Part shown: positions 39,218 to 48,527 of the stretch, piece by piece | How positions within the stretch are numbered: position 1 is the first letter of the stretch | How the letters are laid out: every line of letters starts with the position of its first letter | DNA from: Armatimonadota bacterium | GTDB lineage: Bacteria > Armatimonadota > UBA10988 | Direction of reading: 5' to 3' | Length of the DNA: 64,000 nt | Assembly (NCBI GenBank): GCA_016235455.1 | Contig: JACRKZ010000093.1 | Location: forward strand, 1 to 64,000 | Notes under the pieces: model-generated | What the model saw: only the letters and a program-made list of their open reading frames with translations | The model's database searches: none | Told to the model about the DNA's origin: nothing | Position numbers and translations under genes: made by a program

Positions 39218-40618
39218 ATGCCCAACGCACACCAGCCAGCCGACAGCCCTGCCGCCCGGCCCGCCGAACGACGGCGGCGGCTCAACACGGCCCTCAGTCT
39301 GGCCGGCGTGGTGGGCGATGCGGTGGTGCTCAACCTGGCCATGGTGCTGGCCTTCTGGTTGCGCTTTCGTAGCGGCTGGCTGGCCGTGCCCAAAGGCGAG
39401 CCGCTGACGCTCGAAGCCTACTGGGGCGCCATGGTCGCGGTGACCGGCGTGTGGTGGGTGGTGTTTGGCTGGCTCGGCCTGTACCGGCCGCGTCCCTGGT
39501 CCACCGCGCTCGATGAAGCCTATCGCGTGCTCATTGCGTCGGTCGGCGTGCTGGTGGCGTCACTGGCGCTCAGCTTCCTGTATCGCTCGTCAGAGTATTC
39601 GCGGCTGACTGCCGGGCTGGCCTTCTTCCTGGCGGTGCTGCTGGCCATGACCCAACGGGCCGTGGGGCTGAGGCTGGTCAAGGGCCTGCTGCGACAGCCA
39701 GGCTATCGCACCCGCGTGGCGCTGCTAGGCACGCCGCCCGAGGTGCGCGAGGCGATTGGCGATGACCGTGAGGTGGTGCTCGAGCTGCCCGCCGATGCCG
39801 ATCATCTGGCGCAGGTGCGCTGTGGCGTCGAGCACGGCGACATCGATGAGGTCATGCTCAGACGGCACGGCTTGGACAGCAACACGCTCGTGGCACTGTT
39901 CCGCGCGTGTGAGTCGGTCGGCGCGGCAGTGGTACTTGTCGCCGACCAGGTTGACCTGCTGCTGGCGCGGGGCACGCGCGAGGACACGGCCGGAGTGCCG
40001 CTGGTCCGGGTGCGCGACGTGCCGCTGGATTCCGCGCAACGCGCCATCAAACGGCTGGCCGACCTGGTCATCGGCGGCGTGCTGCTGGTGCTGTGCGCGC
40101 CGCTGATGCTGCTGTTGGGCCATCTGGTGCGCCACGGTTCGCCGGGGCCGGCGCTGCTGCGGCAGACGCGCGTGACCGAAGGCGGGCGCCAGTTCGCGTG
40201 CCTCAAGTTCCGCTCCATGGTGGTCGACGCCGAGGCCGGCACGGGCGCCGTGTGGACCCAACGCGGCGACCCGCGCGTGACGCCCATCGGCCGGTTCTTG
40301 CGGCGCACCAGTCTCGATGAACTGCCGCAACTGATCAATATCGTGCGCGGTGAGATGAGCCTCATCGGCCCGCGGCCCGAGCGGCCGGAGTTCGTCAATC
40401 AGTTCATCGAGGAGATCCCGCGCTACGACGATCGCCATCGCATGCCCGCCGGCCTGACCGGCTGGGCGCAAGCCAATGGCGAGCGCGGTAGCGACAGCCA
40501 GATCGGCCGGCGCACGCGGTTCGATCTGTTCTACGTGGATAACTGGTCGCTGATGCTCGACCTGCAGATCCTGGTCAAGACCGCCGCCGAGGTGTTCTTC
40601 CATCGGGGAGCCTACTGA
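39218..40618 (+). CDS. polyprenyl-phosphate glycosyl-1-phosphate transferase (WbaP/WcaJ-type)
   Basis: A 466-residue membrane enzyme that starts repeat-unit assembly by moving a sugar phosphate onto undecaprenyl phosphate. Four N-terminal membrane helices (residues 25-150), a variable nucleotide-binding-like middle, and a catalytic domain are seen. The catalytic domain has KRLADLVIGGVLLVLCAPLM, then FACLKFRSMVVDAE, RRTSLDELPQLINIVRGEMS and LIGPRPERPEF, the full bacterial sugar-transferase signature. The ATG follows GGAGG. It heads a four-gene operon, one base before the next gene, and commits the cluster to a lipid-linked surface polysaccharide. Confidence 0.94.
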   Translation: MPNAHQPADSPAARPAERRRRLNTALSLAGVVGDAVVLNLAMVLAFWLRFRSGWLAVPKGEPLTLEAYWGAMVAVTGVWWVVFGWLGLYRPRPWSTALDEAYRVLIASVGVLVASLALSFLYRSSEYSRLTAGLAFFLAVLLAMTQRAVGLRLVKGLLRQPGYRTRVALLGTPPEVREAIGDDREVVLELPADADHLAQVRCGVEHGDIDEVMLRRHGLDSNTLVALFRACESVGAAVVLVADQVDLLLARGTREDTAGVPLVRVRDVPLDSAQRAIKRLADLVIGGVLLVLCAPLMLLLGHLVRHGSPGPALLRQTRVTEGGRQFACLKFRSMVVDAEAGTGAVWTQRGDPRVTPIGRFLRRTSLDELPQLINIVRGEMSLIGPRPERPEFVNQFIEEIPRYDDRHRMPAGLTGWAQANGERGSDSQIGRRTRFDLFYVDNWSLMLDLQILVKTAAEVFFHRGAY

Positions 40619-40619
40619 C

Positions 40620-42800
40620 ATGGCCAAGATTCGCTGGCGACCGGCCGATGTGGCCATGGCGGCACTGCTGCTGGCCACGGCCGTGGGCCTGGGCTGGGCT
40701 TGGCTCGACCGGCCGCTGGTGGGCAACGACATCGAGTGGCAGTACCTGCCGGGCCATGCCTGGCTGGGTCGCGCGGTGGCCGGCGGCGAACTGCCGCTGT
40801 GGTGCAGCGAGGCCGGCGCGGGCTTCCCGCTCGTGGCCGAGGGGCAGATCGGCCCGTTCTATCCCGGCAACCTGCTGCGCGTGACCAGCCTGCCACCGTG
40901 GCGGGCCTACGGCCTGACCATGCTGCTGCATCTGGCGCTGGCTGGGCTGGGCGTGTATGTGCACCTGCGGCTGCTCGGCGCGCGCCGGCTGGCGGCGCTC
41001 ATCGCCGGCATGACGTTCATGGGCTCCGGCCCCATCCTTGCGCGCGCGGTCCATCTGAACCTGTTCGAGGGCCTGTGCTGGCTGCCCTGGCTGGGCGTTG
41101 GCCTGGAGTTGGCGCTGCGTGGCCGGCGGGCGCTGGTCGGCGGTGTGGCCGTCGGCATGATGTTGCTCGCGGGGCACCAGCATCCGCTGCTGCTCTCCAC
41201 GCTGTTCGCGCCGCTCTACCTGATCGGCCGCCGTCTGGTCGGCGATGTGGACGCCAGCTGGCGCGATCTGCCGAAACGGGTCCTGACACCGTTTTTGCTG
41301 GGCGCGCTGCTGGGGGCCGCGGCCTGGCTGCCGTTGGCGGAGCTGGTGCCCCAGGGCGAGCGCGCGGCGGGGCTCACCCTCGAGTCGCGAACCGTGCTGT
41401 CGCTGGAGCCAGCGGGACTCTATGCGCTGATCGCTCCGCAGTGGTTCGGCTCGCCCCATGCGGTCGACCAGTCGCCGATGCGGCGGTTCGGGGTGGTGCT
41501 CCCGTATGAGTGGTGCCCGTATGTGGGCCTGGTGCCGCTACTGGCGCTGTGCTGGCTGGGCGGGCTTGGGCGGCGCTGGCGTTGGTTGTTTGGGCTCATG
41601 GCGCTGGGCGGGCTGCTGTTGGCCATGGGCCGCGTGCTGCCGTTCTACCCAGCGCTCAGCTACCTGCCGGGCTGGTCCATGGTGCGCGGTCCGGGCCGGC
41701 TGCTGCCGTTGTTCGCCTACGGCCTGGCGCTGCTGCTGGGCCTGACCTTGAGCGAGCACACGCTGCGCGGCGGGCCCGTAGGGCGGCCCAGGCTCTACGC
41801 CCTGCTGGCCACACTGTTTGCTGCCCTGCTCCTGGCCGGGATAGCGTGGCTCCTGGCCACGGCGCCGAGCCGCAATGGTGAGCCCTGGTGGCGTGCCGGA
41901 TCGGTCGTGGGCTGCGCCACGCTGCTGCTGGCGCTGCGGGTCAAGGCCGGGCGTGGTCGGCTGTGGCTGTCGGCCTTGGCGCTGGTCGTGGCCGCCGACC
42001 TGATCAGCGCTTTCTCGGGCTACTACGCGCTAGGCGAAACCGACTACTACGACCCACCGGTGGGCGTTGCCGCCATGGGTGACGCGCCGGTGCGGCTGAT
42101 GGCACCCGACTACCACGGCGTGCTTGGATCCAACCGCCATCTGCTCTATCCCGGCATCGCCAACGTCGGGCTGCGCAGCGTCTTGGCCACGGCACGCACC
42201 ATGCACCTCGGCGCTCTGCTGGAGAAAGGCCGTCGCGATGGCGATAGCGCGGGCCGCACCTGGCTGTCGTTGCTGCGAGTGACCGCGACGCAGTCCCTGC
42301 AGACGCCCGAGCGGTCGGTGCCGCGGCTGCGGCTGAAGCCCACCGGTGTGCCGCCGGCGCCGGATGCCTGGCTGGTGCCGCGTGTGGAACGGGCCGCTTC
42401 GGCCCAGGCCAGCCTGGAGCGCGTCTCACGGCCCGACTGGCGGCCTGACGCCGTGGCCCTTGTCGAAGGCCGCGCGCCGGCGGTGGCGGCGTCCACCCTC
42501 GGCACGATCGGTGTGGTGCGCCACCTGTCGCGCCAGCGGCTGGCCGTGGCGACCGATTGCCAGGAGGCGCAGATGCTGGTGGTTGGTCAGTCGGCCTATC
42601 CCGGCTGGCGCTGCTATCAGCAGGGCCGCTCCAGTGCGGTGCGCGTGGTGGATCACGCCCTGGCCGGGGCGGTCGTGGCGCCGGGCCGGGGCTGGGTACG
42701 GCTCGTCTTCGAGCCGACCACGCAGCGGTTGGGCCTGTTCCTGAGCTTGCTGGGACTGGCGCTGGTGGTCGCGATGTGGATCGGTGGGCGCCATGAGTGA
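40620..42800 (+). CDS. YfhO-like multi-spanning membrane protein (GT-C fold)
   Basis: A 726-residue protein with about a dozen hydrophobic helices and an extracytoplasmic C-terminal part. The N-terminal loop NDIEWQYLPGHAWLGR then GGELPLWCSEAGAGFPLVA and FYPGNLL matches the YfhO pattern of GT-C glycosyltransferases, which use lipid-linked sugars to decorate surface polymers. It starts one base after the sugar-phosphate transferase gene and overlaps the next gene by 8 bases. The probable role is addition of side sugars or modification of the polysaccharide; the donor is unknown. Confidence 0.8.
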   Translation: MAKIRWRPADVAMAALLLATAVGLGWAWLDRPLVGNDIEWQYLPGHAWLGRAVAGGELPLWCSEAGAGFPLVAEGQIGPFYPGNLLRVTSLPPWRAYGLTMLLHLALAGLGVYVHLRLLGARRLAALIAGMTFMGSGPILARAVHLNLFEGLCWLPWLGVGLELALRGRRALVGGVAVGMMLLAGHQHPLLLSTLFAPLYLIGRRLVGDVDASWRDLPKRVLTPFLLGALLGAAAWLPLAELVPQGERAAGLTLESRTVLSLEPAGLYALIAPQWFGSPHAVDQSPMRRFGVVLPYEWCPYVGLVPLLALCWLGGLGRRWRWLFGLMALGGLLLAMGRVLPFYPALSYLPGWSMVRGPGRLLPLFAYGLALLLGLTLSEHTLRGGPVGRPRLYALLATLFAALLLAGIAWLLATAPSRNGEPWWRAGSVVGCATLLLALRVKAGRGRLWLSALALVVAADLISAFSGYYALGETDYYDPPVGVAAMGDAPVRLMAPDYHGVLGSNRHLLYPGIANVGLRSVLATARTMHLGALLEKGRRDGDSAGRTWLSLLRVTATQSLQTPERSVPRLRLKPTGVPPAPDAWLVPRVERAASAQASLERVSRPDWRPDAVALVEGRAPAVAASTLGTIGVVRHLSRQRLAVATDCQEAQMLVVGQSAYPGWRCYQQGRSSAVRVVDHALAGAVVAPGRGWVRLVFEPTTQRLGLFLSLLGLALVVAMWIGGRHE

Positions 42801-44325
42801 GGGGTTGCGTCGCCGGCTGCCGGGTCTGGCGCTGTTCGGCGTGGTGATGTTGTGCTTCGTCTTCGGTACCGTCTTCGCCACGGGCGAGCGCCCCAACCAG
42901 GACGAGGGCTGGTACCTGAACGCGGCACGGCTGGTCATGGCCGGGCACACACCGTATGTCGATTTCGCCTACGTGCAGCCGCCCCTGCTGCCGTATGTCT
43001 ACGGCCTGCTCGGCGGGCATCACACCCTCGAGGCCGGCCGCGCGGTGAGCCTGTTGTTCGGCACGCTGACCGTGCTGCTGGTCGGGTTGGCCGCTTGGCG
43101 TGACGGCGCGCTGAGCGGCCTCGTCGCCGCCAGCCTGCTGGCCTTCTGCCCCTTCGCGCTGTCGCAACAGAGCATCGTCAAGACCTATGCGCTGACCAAT
43201 GCGCTGACCGCGCTGGCGCTGCTGCTGGCGCTGCGGGTGCCCGGGCGGCGCGGCCTGGTCGGCGCTTCGCTGGCCTTCGCCCTGGCGGCGTTGACCCGTA
43301 ACTCCGCCGCGGTGGTGCTGGTGGCCTGGTGGCTGTGGCTGGCCGTCGACCGTGAGCGGCGGCGCGACCTGCCGCTGGCCGTCGCCGCGTCGTGCGCGCC
43401 GCTGGTCCTGGCCTACCTGCCGTTGGGCCTGATGGACCCCGCGGCGCTGCGCTACAACCTGGTTGGCCACCATGCCGCGCAAAGCGCCGGCGGCGACCTG
43501 GGCCAGGTGCTCGTGGCAGCCATTGTCGTCGTGCGCCAGATGACCGCCGCGGCGCCGGCCATGGCCGCGCTCATCGCGGCTGGGCTGTGGCTGGAGCGGT
43601 CCACGGCCGACCGCGGGCCGCTCGATCTGGCAGCGCTGCTGTTTGGCCTGCTGGCGGCGGGCCATTTCGTTTCGGCGCATCCCTACCAGGAGTACCAGGT
43701 GCTCTGCCTGCCGGCTGGCGCGGTGCTGGCCGGGCTGTGCTGGGGGCGCATCACCGCGCGTTCGGCTGAGCGCGCCACGCTCCTGGCACTGCTGACGGCG
43801 GTGGTCGGACTGGTGCCGTTGCTGGCCATGGGGCCGACATTGTGGAAGCTGCCCGGTCTGGCCATGCCCGGTGGGATCCACGCTCCGCTACGCAAGGTCG
43901 CGGCCATCGTGCGCGCCAATGTGCCCGCCGGCCAGCCCGTGCTGACCTTCCAGAGCGACGTGGCGGTGGAAGCCGGCCGGCCGCTCACGCCCGGGCTGAC
44001 GCTCGCCTCGTTCAGTTTCGTCTCGTCAGACGACGAGGCCCGCCGGCTGCACCTGATGAGCCCCGGCTTGCTCCGCGCCGAACTCGAATCGCGTCGGCCG
44101 GCCGCGGTGGTGGTGTCGCCGGGCGATCTGGCGCGCATCTTCCGCGCGCGCTGGAAGGAAGACCGGTTGGTGCCGGCCGAGGGGCTGGACACCGATGCGC
44201 GCCGCCTGTATGAACCCATTGTCGAGGCGCTGGACACCAACTACCGGCTGGTCGGCAGTGTCGACGGCGTCGGCCAGTTCGGTGAGTCGTTCTGGGTACT
44301 GGCGCGGCGAGGAGAAGCACGGTGA
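42793..44325 (+). CDS. GT39/ArnT-like glycosyltransferase membrane protein
   Basis: A 510-residue GT-C protein with about ten membrane helices. The first outer loop ERPNQDEGWYLNAARLVMAG then TPYVDFAYVQPPLLPYV carries the acidic pair (D, E) typical of PMT/ArnT-type transferases, which take sugars from polyprenyl phosphate. The ATG at 42793 was chosen; a GTG at 42784 is possible. It overlaps the upstream gene by 8 bases and the downstream one by GTGA, so the cluster is translated as a unit. Confidence 0.85.
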   Translation: MSEGLRRRLPGLALFGVVMLCFVFGTVFATGERPNQDEGWYLNAARLVMAGHTPYVDFAYVQPPLLPYVYGLLGGHHTLEAGRAVSLLFGTLTVLLVGLAAWRDGALSGLVAASLLAFCPFALSQQSIVKTYALTNALTALALLLALRVPGRRGLVGASLAFALAALTRNSAAVVLVAWWLWLAVDRERRRDLPLAVAASCAPLVLAYLPLGLMDPAALRYNLVGHHAAQSAGGDLGQVLVAAIVVVRQMTAAAPAMAALIAAGLWLERSTADRGPLDLAALLFGLLAAGHFVSAHPYQEYQVLCLPAGAVLAGLCWGRITARSAERATLLALLTAVVGLVPLLAMGPTLWKLPGLAMPGGIHAPLRKVAAIVRANVPAGQPVLTFQSDVAVEAGRPLTPGLTLASFSFVSSDDEARRLHLMSPGLLRAELESRRPAAVVVSPGDLARIFRARWKEDRLVPAEGLDTDARRLYEPIVEALDTNYRLVGSVDGVGQFGESFWVLARRGEAR

Positions 44326-45410
44326 AGCTGGCGCTGGTCCATGAATGGCTGACCAACATGGCGGGCAGTGAGCGCGTGCTGGGCGCCATGGCCGAGCTGT
44401 GGCCCGCCGCGCCGGTCTACACCAGCGTCTACGCGCCCGAGTCACTGCCGCCTGAGTTCGCGCCCGGCTCCATGGACGTGCGCTGCTCGTGGCTCCAGCA
44501 GGTGCCCGGCGCCAACCGCCACTGGCGCGCGCTGCTGCCGTTCATGCCCAGCGCGTTCGAGAGCTTTGACCTCAGCGGCTACGATACCGTCATCACCAAC
44601 TGCCATCAGTGCGCCAAGGGCGTGCTGACCCCGGTGCATACGCGGCACATCTGCTACTGCTACACGCCGATCCGCTATGCCTGGGAGATGCCGCACCGCT
44701 ATCTGGCCGAGGCCGGGCCGCTCGCACGCCTGCTGCTGCCGCCCGTGCTGCGGCGGCTGCGCGTCTGGGACTACGTTGCTGCCCAGCGGCCGGACCACTA
44801 CATCGCCATCTCGCGGTTCGTCGGTCGGCGCATCGAGAAGCACTACCGCCGCGCCGTGGATGCCGTCATCTACCCGCCGGTGGTCACCGCTGACTACGCG
44901 CCGGCAGCCACGCGCGAGGACTTCTACCTGGTGGTCTCGCGGCTGGTGGGCTACAAGCAGGTCGACCTGGCTGCCGCGGCGTTCACCGAGCTGGGCCTGC
45001 CGCTCAAGATCGTCGGCGTCGGCCCCGATGAGGCGCGCGTGCGCGCCGCCGCCGGGCCGACCGTCGAATTGCTGGGCTGGCGCGACGACGCCGCCGTGCG
45101 CGACCTCTACAGCCGCGCGCGCGGCTTGGTCTTCTGCGGCGTCGAGGATTTCGGTCTGACACCCGTGGAAGCTCAGGCCAGCGGCTGCCCGGTGGTCGCG
45201 TTGGGCCGCGGCGGCACGTTGGAGACCGTGGTCGAGGACGAAACCGGCCTGTTCTTCGCCGAGCCGACCGTCACCGCGCTGGCCGACGCCGTGCGGCGCT
45301 TTGCGGCGCGCGACTGGTCGGTCGAGGCCTGCCGAGCCAACGCGCGCCGCTTCGATGTCGCGCTGTTCAAGCAGCAGTTGGCCGACTTCGTGGCGGGCAC
45401 TGCTGGCTGA
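44322..45410 (+). CDS. GT4-family glycosyltransferase
   Basis: A 362-residue cytoplasmic glycosyltransferase (group 1, GT-B). The N-terminal LALVHEWLTNMAGSERVLG is the glycine-rich acceptor loop. The C-terminal donor half has YLVVSRLVGYKQVDLAAAAF, then the E-x7-E motif in EDFGLTPVEAQASGCPVVAL. Such enzymes move nucleotide-sugar residues such as mannose or glucose onto lipid-linked chains. It starts with GTG inside the previous stop codon after GAGGAGAAG. It is the last gene of the polysaccharide operon and ends 8 bases from the convergent STN-paralogue operon. Confidence 0.94.
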   Translation: MKLALVHEWLTNMAGSERVLGAMAELWPAAPVYTSVYAPESLPPEFAPGSMDVRCSWLQQVPGANRHWRALLPFMPSAFESFDLSGYDTVITNCHQCAKGVLTPVHTRHICYCYTPIRYAWEMPHRYLAEAGPLARLLLPPVLRRLRVWDYVAAQRPDHYIAISRFVGRRIEKHYRRAVDAVIYPPVVTADYAPAATREDFYLVVSRLVGYKQVDLAAAAFTELGLPLKIVGVGPDEARVRAAAGPTVELLGWRDDAAVRDLYSRARGLVFCGVEDFGLTPVEAQASGCPVVALGRGGTLETVVEDETGLFFAEPTVTALADAVRRFAARDWSVEACRANARRFDVALFKQQLADFVAGTAG

Positions 45411-45418
45411 GCGGGCTG

Positions 45419-46963
45419 CTACTGCTGCTCCACCCGCGGCAACTCGACATCGGTGATGGCGAACGGCAGGCTGCCGACCTTCGTGCCGGGGTCAATCAGG
45501 CCGACCAACATGCGCGGCACCTCCGCCGAGGCGCTGATGCTGTAGAGCACGCGCGCCACCACGCGCTTGTCGCCGTCGCGGCTCTGCTGCAGGTTGACCT
45601 GCGACATCTCCATGCGCCTCCGGCCAGACTTTGTCTCCAGTACGACCACGGGAACGAGTGGGTGACTGGCCGGGCTGCCCATGCCGCCCATGCCCGGCAT
45701 GCCCATACCGGGTATTCCGCCAGGCATGCCACCCGGCATCCCCATACCAGGCATGCCACCCGGCATCCCCATGCCCGGCACGCCACCGGGCATATCCATG
45801 CCGGGCGGCGGCCCTTGGGCCAGGATGGTCACTCGCGGCTCGTCTTGCGCGGCGGGCACAGCGCCGAGGCCCGGCGGGCCGGGCGGCAGGACGGGGCCCA
45901 TGCCGCCGCCGGGCATCCCCGGACCCATGCCGCCGGGCGGCATGCCCGGGCCCATGCCGCCGCCCGGCATGCCCGGGCCCATGCCGCCGCCCGGCATGCC
46001 CGGGCCCATGCCGCCGCGCATGTTTTGGCCGCGGCCGCCACCGTTGGCCTGCGTGGCGCGGATGAGCTTGGTGAGTGCGTCGGTGAGCGGCATGGAGATG
46101 CTGAGTTCGGCTGTCCAGGTCTTGGGTGTGCCCTCGTATTCGGCACAGTGGACCAACGTCACGTCGATGTCGTGCTCCGACTGTTGCTGGTTGTCCTGAG
46201 CCAGGTCGCCGAACTCGAAGATGACTTCCTGCGCCTCGGGCAGCACAGCCAGCGTGCCGGTCAGTTCGTCCAAGTGCTGCAGCGGCGCCTTGGGCAACTG
46301 GAAATCGAGGCTGAAGCTATCGCGGTACTGCGCGCCGCGCTGGATGGGCAGGTACTCGAGGCCCTGCGTGGCGCGGACCTTGGCGTCGAGCACGGTGCCG
46401 TCGAACTTGGCCCCTCCGGTGAGCCCAGCGCCGAGCAGCGTCCGCGACGCCAGTTCGCTGTCGGTCTCGAGTTGGAGCATCGTGGTCAGCGCCTGTCGGC
46501 CGACCGCCCGGCCGCCGATAGTGATGCTACTGGCATCTTCCACGGTGATGTTGGTCAGAGCCACGCGGTAGGCGCCGACTTTGACCGTCGGTCGCTCGGG
46601 TTCGTGCTGCTGCGGACCCATGCGCGAGCCGATCATCAGGCTGGTGCCCATGTTCTGCACCACCAGGCCCTGCTCGCGCAACATGGCCAGCACCGCGCGC
46701 AGCGACTGACCTTCGGCCTTCAGGCTGATCTTGGGGTCGACGCGGTCCAGCAACTCCTCGGGGATCGCATCGATGTTTCCGCCCGGCGCCATGGTGCCGA
46801 TAGCCACACCCGTCTGCGCGGCCAGCGCCGAGGCCACCGCACTCAATCGCGTGTCCATCGCGTTGATGGTCACCGGTGGGTCGATGACGCTCAGTGGTGC
46901 GGCCGGGGCGGCCGCCGTCATCGCCAGAGCGGCCAGGGCCGCCGCATACACGCGATTGGTCAT
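45419..46963 (-). CDS. secreted STN-domain paralogue 5 (GMP-repeat linker)
   Basis: A 514-residue exported protein, last of five tandem paralogues. A signal peptide (VYAAALAALAMTAAAPAA) is followed by an STN-like module (PLSVIDPPVTINAMDTRLSA), a second short module (KISLKAEGQSLRAVLAMLRE), and a beta-rich middle with EVIFEFGDLAQDNQQQSEHD. A low-complexity Gly/Met/Pro linker (repeats of GPGMPGGGM) leads to a C-terminal domain ending LVGLIDPGTKVGSLPFAITD. STN domains occur at the N-terminus of secretins and TonB receptors, but no barrel follows. The start has GGAGGATAAGG before it, two bases after the upstream stop. The function is unknown. Confidence 0.85.
   Translation of the reverse strand: MTNRVYAAALAALAMTAAAPAAPLSVIDPPVTINAMDTRLSAVASALAAQTGVAIGTMAPGGNIDAIPEELLDRVDPKISLKAEGQSLRAVLAMLREQGLVVQNMGTSLMIGSRMGPQQHEPERPTVKVGAYRVALTNITVEDASSITIGGRAVGRQALTTMLQLETDSELASRTLLGAGLTGGAKFDGTVLDAKVRATQGLEYLPIQRGAQYRDSFSLDFQLPKAPLQHLDELTGTLAVLPEAQEVIFEFGDLAQDNQQQSEHDIDVTLVHCAEYEGTPKTWTAELSISMPLTDALTKLIRATQANGGGRGQNMRGGMGPGMPGGGMGPGMPGGGMGPGMPPGGMGPGMPGGGMGPVLPPGPPGLGAVPAAQDEPRVTILAQGPPPGMDMPGGVPGMGMPGGMPGMGMPGGMPGGIPGMGMPGMGGMGSPASHPLVPVVVLETKSGRRRMEMSQVNLQQSRDGDKRVVARVLYSISASAEVPRMLVGLIDPGTKVGSLPFAITDVELPRVEQQ
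45900..46007. repeat. four tandem 27-bp repeats
   Basis: Four head-to-tail 27-base units starting at each ATGCCGCCG (45900, 45927, 45954, 45981); the last two are identical. On the minus strand they encode GPGMPGGGM units in the linker of the STN paralogue. A related, less regular array lies at about 45680-45810. Copy number could vary by slippage. Confidence 0.9.
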
Positions 46964-46965
46964 CC

Positions 46966-48420
46966 TTATCCTCCGTCGGGCGCCTCCTTGCCGGAAGCAC
47001 CCAGCACTGTCTCGTTTGGCCCCAGGGGCGCGGGCTCGCCCAGGAACACGTCGCCGAACCGCACCGTCTGGTAGTCCACCGCGCGGCCGAAGTCCACCAG
47101 GCCCACACGCAGCTTCGTCGGCTGCTCACGGATGCCCACGGCGCGGGCCACGTAGCGCAGCGTCAGGCGCGCCGTCGCCGGGTCAAGGCTGATCTCGCGC
47201 AGCCCGACCGCCATCGTGCGGCGCCCATGCTCGCCTTCCAGCAGCACCACCGGCGCCAGGGGGTCGGTGGCTGTGTCGACCCAGGCGCCTACTGGCACCA
47301 CCCGCCGCCGCGAGCCGTCGTTGGCGCGGCCCGCGAACGGCATCGGCCACATGCTGACGCTGTCCCATACGGAGTCGACCCCGCCAATGCCGGTTACACC
47401 CGGCGAGATGACAGTTTGCGGCAGGCTTGGCTGATCGGAGTCGATGGGCATCTGCAGCGCGCTCAGTCGCGGCCCGGCCGAGCCGGAGACCGCCACACGC
47501 GACAGCAGGTGCTGCAGCGGGCCGCTCATGGGACGCACCACGGTCAGCATGGCCTCGACCGCTTCCAGCCGGCGGTCATCGACCAGTCTGTGCAGGACTA
47601 CCGACGCGCCCGGCTGCTCGGCGCGCTGTTCGGGCATGCCGTACGGATCGAACGTGAACACGCGCTCCTCGGCATCGCGGCACCAGGCCACCAGCAACGT
47701 CTGGTAGCCGATGCGGGTCAAGGCCGCGCCCGACCACGGCACGACATACTCGAGCGTGCCATCGGCGCCCAACGGCTCGAACGGCCGCGTGGGCGGTCCA
47801 TAGCCCGTGGCCATGACGTCGCCGACGCGGAAGACGGACTCCACGCGTGCGCCAAGCAGCGCGCGCGACAGCAACTCCGTCTCGGCCCGCACCCGGTAGC
47901 GCAGCCGCGTGACGCGCCGGGTCAGGCTCTGAGCACCGCTCTCGAGTTCGCGTTCGGTAGTCGTGGCAGCACTGCTGAGCGTGACGCGATAGGGGTAGTC
48001 AGCTTCGGCAGCCGGCGCCAGATCGCCCAGCGTTGCGGCACCGCTGGCCGCTCCGCCGGAGATGGCGATGCTGTCGCCGCGCGGCTCGACATCGTAGCCC
48101 TGGCCGGCGAGCAGGTTGAGCACCGCGCGCAGGCCGACATCCTTGACCGACAATGACAGCCGGGGCACCAGATCGGCATCGCTGCCCTGCGCCGGGCCTG
48201 GCCGCCGGGTCCACGGCGAGTCGCCGCGGCCGACCATGCGGCCAAAGTCGAGCGCATCGGGTACGACCACACCGTAGCCAGTCTGCTCCTGGATCTCGGT
48301 CGCTAACCGGGTGAACGGCACCTCGTCCAGCGTGAAGGTCAGGCGTGGATCGAGCACGCTGTCGGCGGCTGACGCGACCGCCGGCAGCAGGCAGAGAAGT
48401 GAGCACAGCCATGTGCGCAT
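46966..48420 (-). CDS. secreted STN-domain paralogue 4 (no repeat linker)
   Basis: A 484-residue exported protein. A signal peptide (MRTWLCSLLCLLPAVASA) is followed by the STN-like module SVLDPRLTFTLDEVPFTRLA, a second one (LSLSVKDVGLRAVLNLLAGQ), a beta-rich middle domain (RAETELLSRALLGARVESVF), and the family C-terminus RVGLVDFGRAVDYQTVRFGD. Unlike its sisters it lacks the Gly/Pro linker. The start at 48420 was chosen for the signal peptide and GGGGGTG site. It lies 107 bases after paralogue 3 and 2 bases before paralogue 5. The function is unknown. Confidence 0.83.
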   Translation of the reverse strand: MRTWLCSLLCLLPAVASAADSVLDPRLTFTLDEVPFTRLATEIQEQTGYGVVVPDALDFGRMVGRGDSPWTRRPGPAQGSDADLVPRLSLSVKDVGLRAVLNLLAGQGYDVEPRGDSIAISGGAASGAATLGDLAPAAEADYPYRVTLSSAATTTERELESGAQSLTRRVTRLRYRVRAETELLSRALLGARVESVFRVGDVMATGYGPPTRPFEPLGADGTLEYVVPWSGAALTRIGYQTLLVAWCRDAEERVFTFDPYGMPEQRAEQPGASVVLHRLVDDRRLEAVEAMLTVVRPMSGPLQHLLSRVAVSGSAGPRLSALQMPIDSDQPSLPQTVISPGVTGIGGVDSVWDSVSMWPMPFAGRANDGSRRRVVPVGAWVDTATDPLAPVVLLEGEHGRRTMAVGLREISLDPATARLTLRYVARAVGIREQPTKLRVGLVDFGRAVDYQTVRFGDVFLGEPAPLGPNETVLGASGKEAPDGG

Positions 48421-48527
48421 GGGCACCCCCGGATCGTGGCACGGTCGGGCCGCGGCGCGGGTGCCGAGGCTCACCGAGGGTCACCCATTCGACAGCCGAC
48501 CTGATCCTCCTCTGTGTCGACGACCGG

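Noticed and set aside
45900-46007. Tandem repeats considered as a CRISPR array
   Set aside because: The 27-base units are contiguous without spacers and lie inside a coding frame.
45662-47074. 470-codon plus-strand frame opposite STN paralogue 5
   Set aside because: Repetitive His/Ala/Arg product from the antisense of the Gly/Met/Pro repeats.
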